A stretch of 5,425 bases of DNA, taken from positions 1 through 5,425 of the forward strand of contig SLLW01000040.1 of the NCBI GenBank assembly GCA_007133875.1. Direction: 5' to 3'. Positions within the stretch are counted from its first letter, which is position 1; every line of letters starts with the position of its first letter. The notes beneath the pieces are model-generated. The model searched no databases and was not told where the DNA came from. It saw only the letters and a list, made by a program, of their open reading frames with translations. Below, piece after piece: positions 1-5,425 of this stretch. Source of the DNA: Balneolales bacterium. Lineage in GTDB: Bacteria; Bacteroidota; Rhodothermia; Balneolales; Natronogracilivirgulaceae. A program made the translations under genes and the position numbers.

Positions 1-950
1 ATTTTCTCATACCTCGCATTGAAACGTATGCATTGGTTGCCTCGGAAGATATTACCCGCGGAGGCATCCTGATGGGTATCGATCCGGAACGGGAACACCG
101 TCTGAATGGAGTTCAGGACCATCTTGTGGAAGGCCGTTTTTTTGATCAGGGAGATGAAACACTTGTTATTGGTGAACGATTTGCCGGCCGGCTGAATGTC
201 TCCATTGGTGATACTCTGGTACTACTGGGCCAGGGGCGTTTCGGCATGACCGCCGCCGGGAAATATGCAATTTCCGGTCTGATCCGTCACCCCATCTCCG
301 ATATTGACAACCAGATTGCCTATATCTCCCTGCATGACGCCCAATGGCTGTTTTCTGCAGAGGGGCATGTCACATCCCTGTTGGTAACCCCGACACAGGT
401 TCGGCACTATGATCAAGTAGCGGAATCCATTCGCCGCGAACTCGGTCACGATAGCGAATTTGCAGTATTGACCTGGCCGGAGATGATGCCCGAACTACTG
501 CAGGCGATCGAGTTTGACAATGCGGGTGGCCATGTGGTAACCGGAATCCTCTATATCGTCATTGCTTTCGGCCTGTTTGGCACCATACTCACCATGACCC
601 TGGAGCGCATGAGAGAGTTCGGGGTCTTGCTTTCGGTGGGTATGCAGCGGGTGCAGCTTGCCGGGGTAGTTTTCCTGGAGACTTTTTTTATCAGTTTGCT
701 GGGTGTTCTTGCCGGTTTTGTACTCAGCTTCCTGCTGCTGATCTATTTTTATCTGAATCCCGTCGAACTGTCAGGGGATGCTGCCGGTGCGATGCTGGCA
801 TACGGATTTGAACCGATTTTGCCCGTTTCACTGGCGCCGGATCTCTTCTATTCGCAGATGATTATCATTTTTCTGATCGCGATTGTAATCTCTCTCTATC
901 CGGCACTGAAAATTATTCGATTGAACATCCTTGAAGCAGCGAGGACCTGA
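1..950 (+). CDS. FtsX/MacB/LolC-type ABC transporter permease, 5'-truncated
   Basis: This is the C-terminal part (315 residues read from base 3) of an inner-membrane ABC permease; the reading frame is open to the window edge, so the true start and first membrane helix lie upstream. A TTG at 33 is not a credible start because conserved periplasmic-domain sequence (PRIETYALVASED) continues before it. Visible residues 1 to about 175 form a MacB-like periplasmic domain. Three membrane helices follow, at about 178-199, 221-250 and 283-302. After the first comes the FtsX-family cytoplasmic segment LERMREFGVLLSVGM, and the protein ends in the typical LYPALKIIRLNILEAART. Proteins of this family do not pass substrate through a channel; they transmit ATPase movement to the periplasm (MacB, LolC/E, FtsX). 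It is clearly paralogous to the next gene, with which it probably forms a heterodimer driven by the ATPase at 2222. The stop is one base before the next start. The substrate is unknown. Confidence 0.95.
   Translation, partial: FLIPRIETYALVASEDITRGGILMGIDPEREHRLNGVQDHLVEGRFFDQGDETLVIGERFAGRLNVSIGDTLVLLGQGRFGMTAAGKYAISGLIRHPISDIDNQIAYISLHDAQWLFSAEGHVTSLLVTPTQVRHYDQVAESIRRELGHDSEFAVLTWPEMMPELLQAIEFDNAGGHVVTGILYIVIAFGLFGTILTMTLERMREFGVLLSVGMQRVQLAGVVFLETFFISLLGVLAGFVLSFLLLIYFYLNPVELSGDAAGAMLAYGFEPILPVSLAPDLFYSQMIIIFLIAIVISLYPALKIIRLNILEAART
941..945 (+). promoter_or_regulatory. Ribosome binding site deciding the start of the second permease
   Basis: GAGGA lies inside the last codons of the upstream permease, six bases before the ATG at 952. 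It supports ATG 952 over an in-frame TTG at 931, which would add seven uncharged-to-polar residues ahead of the typical MSILFQISWRNIWR N-terminus. The arrangement TGA-T-ATG implies translational coupling of the two permeases. Confidence 0.7.
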
Positions 951-951
951 T

Positions 952-2169
952 ATGAGTATACTTTTCCAAATATCCTGGCGAAATATCTGGCGTCATCCCG
1001 CCCGAAGTGGAATCCTTATGGGAGCCATCATTGTGGGAACCTGGGGAGGGATTCTTGTCGCCGGATGGGGTAACGGCCTGATTGAACAAAGGGTGGACTA
1101 CCTGATCAGCACGGAATTGTCACACGGACAGGTTCACCATCCGGAGTATCGGGCCGAACGGGAACCCTGGATGACCATCCCGGATGCCGAATCCATACTG
1201 GCCTATCTGGAGGGCGATGAGCGCGTTCAATCCGTATCACCGCGCACATTATCGGAAGGCATGGCCCGTTCGCCGGTTACTACCTCCGGCGTGCGAATTC
1301 ATGGGGTACATCCAGAAAAGGAGCGGGCCACCACCGCACTGTATGACCGGCTTGAAAAGGGGGACTGGCTGGGTGATGAGTTCCGCAACCCGGTCCTGAT
1401 CGGTGGGCAGCTGGCTGATAAACTCCGGCTCGAAATCGGTAATCGGCTGGTACTGCAGTTTCAGGATATCGACAATGAAATCACCGCCGGGGCATTTCAC
1501 ATCAGCGGAATATTCCGGTCGGCATCGTCCGATTATGACGAGCGCAATGTATTTGTAAAATCGGATGATCTGTCCGCCCTGATCGCAGGTGAAACTTTTT
1601 ATCACGAAATAGCCATGTCGCTGACCAGTTCGGATCAGGCGGATGGCGTAATAGCCGATGTCAACGAACGGTTTCCGGATGTACATGCCCAAACCTGGCA
1701 CGAATTATCACCGGAAATTCGCTATATCGCAGCCTATAGTGGTACCCTTACCTACTTTCTTATGGCCATCATCATGATGGCACTGGCATTCGGAATTCTC
1801 AATACTATGCTGATGGCCATTTTTGAGCGAATGCGTGAACTGGGAATGCTGCTTTCCATAGGCATGAACAGGATCCGGGTCTTTGCCATGATCATGCTTG
1901 AGTCACTGATGCTTACGTTCAGCGGAGCATTGGCCGGAATCCTGCTCTCTGTACTTACCCTCTGGTATCTTGGTGATCGCGGCATCGATATGGGGATGTT
2001 TGCTGACGGACTGGCCGAGTTCGGCTTTGATACCATCACCTATCCTTTTGTAACCGCTGGTGAATTTTTCGGGATTGTGATCATCGTCATTTTCGCCGCT
2101 TTGATCGCCGCCGTGTACCCGGCTATTAAGGCGTTCCGGCTCAATCCGGTCGAAGCATCCAAAGAATAA
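952..2169 (+). CDS. FtsX/MacB/LolC-type ABC transporter permease, second subunit
   Basis: This is a complete 405-residue inner-membrane permease, the length usual for LolC/LolE-type proteins. The N-terminus SWRNIWRHPARS is the short cytoplasmic amphipathic segment typical of the family. It is followed by membrane helix 1 (about 20-43), a MacB-like periplasmic domain (about 44-260), and helices at about 264-290, 311-340 and 369-390. FERMRELGMLLSIGM (291-305) is the FtsX-family cytoplasmic segment, and VYPAIKAFRLNPVEASKE closes the protein. About 28 residues rich in Gly, Asp and Phe separate helices 3 and 4. The upstream permease has a comparable segment, so this is a shared trait of the pair. 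It should dimerise with the upstream paralogue and couple to the ATPase at 2222. The periplasmic domains of the two have diverged strongly while the membrane and coupling segments match, which fits a heterodimer with one specialised substrate- or partner-binding subunit. The role in lipid or lipoprotein handling is inferred only. Confidence 0.96.
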   Translation: MSILFQISWRNIWRHPARSGILMGAIIVGTWGGILVAGWGNGLIEQRVDYLISTELSHGQVHHPEYRAEREPWMTIPDAESILAYLEGDERVQSVSPRTLSEGMARSPVTTSGVRIHGVHPEKERATTALYDRLEKGDWLGDEFRNPVLIGGQLADKLRLEIGNRLVLQFQDIDNEITAGAFHISGIFRSASSDYDERNVFVKSDDLSALIAGETFYHEIAMSLTSSDQADGVIADVNERFPDVHAQTWHELSPEIRYIAAYSGTLTYFLMAIIMMALAFGILNTMLMAIFERMRELGMLLSIGMNRIRVFAMIMLESLMLTFSGALAGILLSVLTLWYLGDRGIDMGMFADGLAEFGFDTITYPFVTAGEFFGIVIIVIFAALIAAVYPAIKAFRLNPVEASKE

Positions 2170-2212
2170 TTCATGTGCTGGATCTTGTTAAACACCATTT
2201 TCAAAGAATAAT
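2160..2212. repeat. 11-base direct repeat flanking the permease-ATPase gap
   Basis: CAAAGAATAAT occurs at 2160-2170, covering the last codons and TAA stop of the permease, and again at 2202-2212, just before the ATPase start. The copies are 42 bases apart. The first encodes the end of the protein; the second is non-coding. This could be a small tandem duplication that created the gap, or chance in an AT-rich stretch. Confidence 0.5.
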
Positions 2213-2221
2213 CATACTGCC

Positions 2222-2941
2222 ATGTCTATTATCAGAACCGAAAATCTCTCCAAAATATACAATCCGGAAACCGTTCCGGTACATGCACTCCGCGATGTCT
2301 CCATTACCATCGATGAAGGAGAATTCACCAGCATTGTAGGCCCTTCGGGATCCGGAAAAACCACTCTGCTCAACATGCTGGGCGGGCTGGACAAACCCAC
2401 ATCCGGAAATGTCTTCATCAACGGTACCAATATAACAGAGATGTCTGACAGCACGTTGATCGATTTCCGCCTGCATAACATTGGATTTGTTTTCCAGCAC
2501 TATAATCTGGTCCCGGTCTTTACCGCACGTGAAAATGTATCATTTATCATGCTCCTGCAGAAAAAAAGCAGAAAGGTGATGGCCGAACGGGCCGACAAAC
2601 TGCTTGACGAAGTAGGGTTGGGCGACCGGAAGGATGCCCGCCCGAAAGAGATGTCAGGTGGACAGCAGCAGCGCGTGGCTGTTGCAAGGGCACTGGCATC
2701 CGAACCCCGTTTTATCCTGGCCGACGAGCCCACCGCCAACCTGGACTCGGCATCGGCTATGAATCTGCTCGACATCATGGAACAGATGAACCGGAATAAC
2801 GGCGTAACGTTCATTTTCTCGACACACGACCAGCGGGTGATCGACCGGGCGCGGCGTGTGATCACCATGATGGACGGGGCCGTCGACAGCGACGAATATC
2901 ATAACCGGGAGAAAGCCGCAACCGGCGGCGGAGGGCAATGA
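2222..2941 (+). CDS. ABC transporter ATP-binding protein, LolD/MacB family
   Basis: This cytoplasmic ATPase of 239 residues powers the two permeases encoded just upstream. All ABC motifs are present: Walker A GPSGSGKTT (40-48), Q-loop FVFQ with Q92, signature MSGGQQQRV (144-152), Walker B FILADEP with catalytic E169, D-loop TANLD (171-175) and switch histidine H202 in STHD. The segment after the Q-loop, HYNLVPVFTARENV, resembles the region of LolD and MacB that contacts the permease coupling helix, placing it in the LolD/MacB/FtsE group and not among importers. Length is normal for a stand-alone subunit; unlike MacB there is no fused membrane domain. The tail (about 222-239) is charged and ends in a glycine run. 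The ATG at 2222 has no recognisable Shine-Dalgarno sequence (AAAGAATAATCATACTGCC precedes it), in contrast to the genes at 952 and 2938. Its stop TGA overlaps the next start. E. coli-style naming as lolD is not justified without substrate evidence. Confidence 0.97.
   Translation: MSIIRTENLSKIYNPETVPVHALRDVSITIDEGEFTSIVGPSGSGKTTLLNMLGGLDKPTSGNVFINGTNITEMSDSTLIDFRLHNIGFVFQHYNLVPVFTARENVSFIMLLQKKSRKVMAERADKLLDEVGLGDRKDARPKEMSGGQQQRVAVARALASEPRFILADEPTANLDSASAMNLLDIMEQMNRNNGVTFIFSTHDQRVIDRARRVITMMDGAVDSDEYHNREKAATGGGGQ
2930..2935 (+). promoter_or_regulatory. Strong ribosome binding site for the barrel gene
   Basis: GGAGGG sits within the final codons of the ATPase gene. It ends two bases before ATG 2938 and five bases before the in-frame ATG 2941. 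The spacing fits 2941 slightly better, so the mature product is the same but the precursor may be 422 residues instead of 423. The ATGA overlap (2938-2941) implies coupled translation. Confidence 0.6.
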
Positions 2942-4209
2942 TGATCCGTAATCACAGCGGCCCAAAAACGCATATAATTTCAATAAAATGTGCTTTTCAA
3001 CCCCGTACATTGATTGGAATTACTCTGCTCCTGCTCGGATCCGGCCTGTTTTGCGGGGTATACGCACAATTTGGGGACGATGTTCGGATCCGCGGTTATG
3101 TGCAGGGCATGCCCGTACGGATTGCCGCGGAAATTCCGGAACCGGAAAGTCCGCTGCCTGATGGTGGATTCACAGGAATTACACCCGGAGATCAGGTATG
3201 GTGGGAGTATCGCCTGCAAAACCGGCTCAATCTTCGCTGGTATGCCACGCAAGAGCTCACCTTTACATGGGAAATGCGGACAAGGCTCTTTGCCGGTGAC
3301 CTGGTCCGGGATATACCGGGCTATGCCGAAGGAATTGATGTGGATGATGGTTTTTTCGACCTCTCCTGGATGATTGCAGAAGAGGACGACTGGCTGCTGC
3401 ATTACATCCCGGACCGTTTTTACGGGGAATGGTCCAGTGGAGACTGGAGCGTGCGTGTGGGGCGGCAGCGGGTCAACTGGGGCATAAACACCATGACCAA
3501 TCCCAATGATCTTTTCAATATCTACTCGTTTTACGACTTTGATTACCCGGAGCGCCCGGGCAGCGATGCCATTCGGGTTCAGCGTTTTACCGGATTTGCT
3601 TCACGGATGGAATTTGCGGTGAGTCCTGGGCGCGACCTTGAAAACAGTGTTGCCGCAGCGTTATACGCGTTCAATACGAGGGGATATGACATCCAGTTCA
3701 TAGGTGGATACTACAGAGAACGGTTTGCAACCGGCGGAGGATGGGCCGGAAGTATCGGTAATATGGGGTTCAAAGGTGAATCCATGTTTTTTGTCGATCT
3801 GGATGATGATGATTCCGGCAGTCGTGCGACCAACCTGATCGCCTCGGTATCTGCTGATTATATGTTCGGAAGTGGCGTATTTCTTATTGGTGAGTTTCTC
3901 TACAACAAAGAGGGGGGCCGGGACCAGTTTCATCTGATGGCCGAAACACTCTCCCCGGACAACCCCTCTTTTTCCCGGTACCAACTGACCAGCCAGGCAA
4001 CGTATGATTTCAGCCCGATTCTCAACGGTGCACTGTCGGCGGTCTGGTATCCGGATGAATCGGCCCTGTTTCTCTCCCCGTCACTCACCTGGTCAGTCAT
4101 GACCGATCTCGATTTCAATATTCTTGGGCAGGTTTTTGTCGCCGGTGATGATTCGGCCTTCGGAAATGCAGGTAATGTGGCGGCTGCATCACTTCGGTAC
4201 AACTTTTAG
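2938..4209 (+). CDS. Predicted outer-membrane beta-barrel protein linked to the ABC operon
   Basis: This is a 423-residue secreted protein I cannot assign to a named family with confidence. A basic N-terminal region (1-23), a hydrophobic stretch TLIGITLLLLGSGLFCG and VYA before Q44 form a type I signal peptide, with cleavage likely after A43. The rest has alternating hydrophobic and polar strands rich in Tyr, Trp and Phe and no membrane helix or coiled coil. It ends LRYNF, with terminal Phe and Tyr two residues earlier, the signature recognised by the BAM complex. The segment SVRVGRQRVNWGINTMTNPND (first 20 residues, from 171) resembles the GRQ-WG strand-turn seen in DUF1302-like and other porin-like barrels; this is recollection, not a search result. 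An acidic stretch DLDDDD (287-292) is probably a surface loop. It overlaps the ATPase gene by four bases, so it is likely made with the transporter and may be its outer-membrane exit or acceptor. The N-terminal region before the hydrophobic core is rather long. Confidence 0.85.
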   Translation: MMIRNHSGPKTHIISIKCAFQPRTLIGITLLLLGSGLFCGVYAQFGDDVRIRGYVQGMPVRIAAEIPEPESPLPDGGFTGITPGDQVWWEYRLQNRLNLRWYATQELTFTWEMRTRLFAGDLVRDIPGYAEGIDVDDGFFDLSWMIAEEDDWLLHYIPDRFYGEWSSGDWSVRVGRQRVNWGINTMTNPNDLFNIYSFYDFDYPERPGSDAIRVQRFTGFASRMEFAVSPGRDLENSVAAALYAFNTRGYDIQFIGGYYRERFATGGGWAGSIGNMGFKGESMFFVDLDDDDSGSRATNLIASVSADYMFGSGVFLIGEFLYNKEGGRDQFHLMAETLSPDNPSFSRYQLTSQATYDFSPILNGALSAVWYPDESALFLSPSLTWSVMTDLDFNILGQVFVAGDDSAFGNAGNVAAASLRYNF

Positions 4210-4221
4210 TTACGCAGAGAT
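4192..4221. repeat. 30-base direct repeat, copy 1 (end of barrel gene)
   Basis: This is a perfect 30-base match to 4257-4286. It begins exactly at the codon for L419, contains the last five codons LRYNF and TAG, and continues 12 bases into the gap (TTACGCAGAGAT). The flanking bases differ on both sides, so 30 is the full length. The copies start 65 bases apart with 35 bases between. Confidence 0.97.
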
Positions 4222-4328
4222 CATCCAGGGCCTTAATTATGGTCCGGCCGGAAAGGCTTCGGTACAACTTTTAGTTACGCAGAGATATTGGGATTTCATA
4301 GCAAGAATATTCGCACTATTTTCGCTAT
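4210..4328. other. Intergenic region between barrel gene and cotransporter gene
   Basis: The 119 bases hold the tail of repeat copy 1, a 35-base spacer, repeat copy 2, and a 42-base AT-rich leader before the GTG start. A weak possible hairpin (GGGCC 4228-4232 with GGTCC 4241-4245, one G-U pair) has no following T-run, so it is not a convincing intrinsic terminator. TATTTTCG at 4317-4324 differs by one base from the Bacteroidota -7 element TAnnTTTG, but lies so close to the start that transcription would be nearly leaderless. No tRNA or other RNA gene is seen. Confidence 0.6.
4257..4286. repeat. 30-base direct repeat, copy 2 (intergenic)
   Basis: This is identical to 4192-4221 but lies outside any recognised gene. 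Because the offset of 65 is not a multiple of three, the LRYNF-stop reading here is in a different frame from the barrel gene. In that frame a tiny reading frame from ATG 4239 (MVRPERLRYNF, stop 4272-4274) runs through it. The reading is probably incidental. Confidence 0.97.
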
Positions 4329-5425
4329 GTGAAAAATTCATTTTCAAAAAAGGGACCGCAAGGCGACCAGGTCATTCCATCGGCGGAGGGAGGCCTCGGT
4401 ACTTTTGGAGGTGTGTTCACACCTTCTATCCTGACGATACTGGGTGTCATCATGTATCTGCGTTTCGGATGGGTGGTCGGAAACGTGGGACTTGCAGGGA
4501 CACTCGTGATTGTGACGTTGTCGACCGCGATCACGTTTCTGACCGCCATGTCGATCGCTGCCATCGCCACCGACCAGCGCGTACGCATCGGCGGAGCCTA
4601 CTATATGATCAGCCGTTCACTGGGTATCGAGTCAGGAGGTGCAATCGGGATTCCGCTCTATCTGGCACAAGCACTGTCGGTTGCACTCTATACCGTCGGT
4701 TTTGCCGAGAGTGTTGTAGGGGTATTTCCGGAACTCAGTTTCAGGTTTGTAGGAATTGCAACGACCATACTTGTCGCCGGGCTCGCACTCATATCCGCCA
4801 GGGTGGCTATTCGTGCACAGTATTTTATCATGTTTGGCATCGTATTGTCGCTGCTGTCTTTTGTCTTCGGGGGACCGGTTGAGTCATCTCAGATAGAAAT
4901 GACAGGTGCAGCACCTCGTCATTCAGAGGGATTCTGGACGGTGTTTGCCGTTTTTTTTCCGGCTGTCACCGGTATCATGGCCGGGGTCAATATGTCCGGC
5001 GACCTTAAGAACCCGACCCGGTCGATCCCAATCGGTACATTCTCGGCCATCGGGGTTGGATACCTGATTTACATGACATTGCCGGTTCTGCTTGCAAGCC
5101 GGGCAGATGCATCAACCCTGATCGAAAATCCGCTGATTATGCGGGAAATGGCCTATTGGGGGGATGCCATTCTGATTGGTGTCTGGGGCGCGACGTTGTC
5201 CAGTGCCGTCGGAAGCATTCTGGGGGCGCCCCGGGTTCTGCAGGCCCTTGCCAGGGACGGCGTGCTTCCCGTATGGCTCCGGTGGCTCGGCCGGGGAGAA
5301 GGGGAAAGCGATTTGCCCCGGTTAGGTACCCTGTTTACTCTGGTTATTGCACTCATTGCGGTCTTTTTTGGAAGTCTGAATATTATCGCCCCGATCCTGA
5401 CGATGTTTTTCCTGACCACATACGG
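4329..5425 (+). CDS. SLC12-type cation-chloride cotransporter, 3'-truncated
   Basis: The frame is open from 4302 after a stop at 4299; GTG 4329 is the best start, giving MKNSFSKKG and then the conserved GTFGGVFTPSILTILGVIM of helix 1. It has no clear Shine-Dalgarno sequence. The 365 codons visible cover about ten membrane helices of an APC-fold secondary transporter; the rest, including any cytoplasmic domain, lies beyond the window. Family motifs seen are MYLRFGWVVGNVG (42-54), GGAYYMISRSLG (88-99), VALYTVGFAESV (118-129), FFPAVTGIMAGVNMSGDL (209-226), ATLSSAVGS (288-296), and APRVLQALARDGVLP (300-314). These match animal NKCC/NCC/KCC. By eye, positions equivalent to NKCC1 ligands are kept: S291 and S292 for Na+, Y121, P211 and T214 for K+, and Y365 in helix 10 for Cl-. 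It probably moves K+ and/or Na+ with Cl- across the inner membrane for ion or volume balance. No functional link to the upstream operon is evident. Confidence 0.95.
   Translation, partial: MKNSFSKKGPQGDQVIPSAEGGLGTFGGVFTPSILTILGVIMYLRFGWVVGNVGLAGTLVIVTLSTAITFLTAMSIAAIATDQRVRIGGAYYMISRSLGIESGGAIGIPLYLAQALSVALYTVGFAESVVGVFPELSFRFVGIATTILVAGLALISARVAIRAQYFIMFGIVLSLLSFVFGGPVESSQIEMTGAAPRHSEGFWTVFAVFFPAVTGIMAGVNMSGDLKNPTRSIPIGTFSAIGVGYLIYMTLPVLLASRADASTLIENPLIMREMAYWGDAILIGVWGATLSSAVGSILGAPRVLQALARDGVLPVWLRWLGRGEGESDLPRLGTLFTLVIALIAVFFGSLNIIAPILTMFFLTTY

Noticed and set aside
1249..1701. 150-residue minus-strand open frame inside the second permease
   Set aside because: It lies wholly antisense to a well-supported permease gene, with no ribosome site or recognisable domain.
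2500..3010. Minus-strand open frames of 122 and 118 residues across the ATPase gene end
   Set aside because: They are antisense to the signature and Walker B coding region and have low-complexity Ser/Arg or Cys-rich translations; they are shadows of the ATPase gene.
2938..3069. Lipoprotein signal (LFCG) at the start of the barrel protein
   Set aside because: The residue before Cys is Phe, which does not fit a lipobox; a type I cleavage after VYA is more convincing.
4226..4260. Intrinsic terminator after the barrel gene
   Set aside because: The best hairpin has a five-pair stem with a G-U pair and no T-run follows.
4239..4274. 11-codon mini-gene ending LRYNF in repeat copy 2
   Set aside because: It has no ribosome site and is too short for a barrel; it is best explained as a by-product of the duplicated gene end.
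4192..4286. CRISPR-like array or phage attachment site pair
   Set aside because: There are only two copies, one is protein-coding, no cas or integrase gene is visible, and only 35 bases lie between them.
4124..4882. 252-residue + strand open frame overlapping the barrel gene end and the cotransporter
   Set aside because: It is out of frame with both recognised genes, rich in Cys, Arg and His in its second half, and resembles no protein family; the alternative frame encodes an unmistakable SLC12 transporter.

Overview
The window reads as a piece of a Gram-negative chromosome, all genes on the + strand and tightly packed. It holds the 3' part of a four-gene envelope operon and then the 5' part of a separate ion-transporter gene. 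The Gram-negative call rests on a signal-peptide-bearing beta-barrel outer-membrane protein with a C-terminal phenylalanine. Moderate GC by eye, the lack of a Shine-Dalgarno sequence before some genes, and the pairing of FtsX-type permeases with a bacterial cation-chloride cotransporter suggest a Bacteroidota/Rhodothermota/Balneolota-type organism. That taxonomic guess is weak.

Positions 1-4209: (a) the C-terminal 315 residues of an FtsX/MacB/LolC-type ABC permease, cut by the window start; (b) one base later, a complete 405-residue paralogous permease; (c) after a 52-base gap, a 239-residue LolD/MacB-type ATPase with all ABC motifs; (d) overlapping its stop by ATGA, a 423-residue secreted protein predicted to be an outer-membrane beta-barrel. 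The permeases and ATPase should form a heteromeric inner-membrane mechanotransmission-type ABC complex. Coupling to a barrel gene, with no TolC-like or adaptor gene visible, suggests movement of a substrate (lipid, lipoprotein or other hydrophobic molecule) between inner and outer membranes. The substrate cannot be read from the sequence.

Positions 4210-4328: a 119-base gap with no convincing terminator or promoter. Its main feature is the second copy of a perfect 30-base direct repeat. The first copy starts exactly on the codon for L419 of the barrel gene and includes its last five codons and stop.

Positions 4329-5425: the first 365 codons of an SLC12-type cation-chloride cotransporter, starting at GTG and running off the window. 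Most positions that bind Na+, K+ and Cl- in animal NKCC1 can be matched by eye.

The best candidates for something undescribed are the permease-permease-ATPase-barrel operon and the duplicated end of the barrel gene. Nothing resembling CRISPR, a phage, an insertion sequence or an RNA gene was seen.
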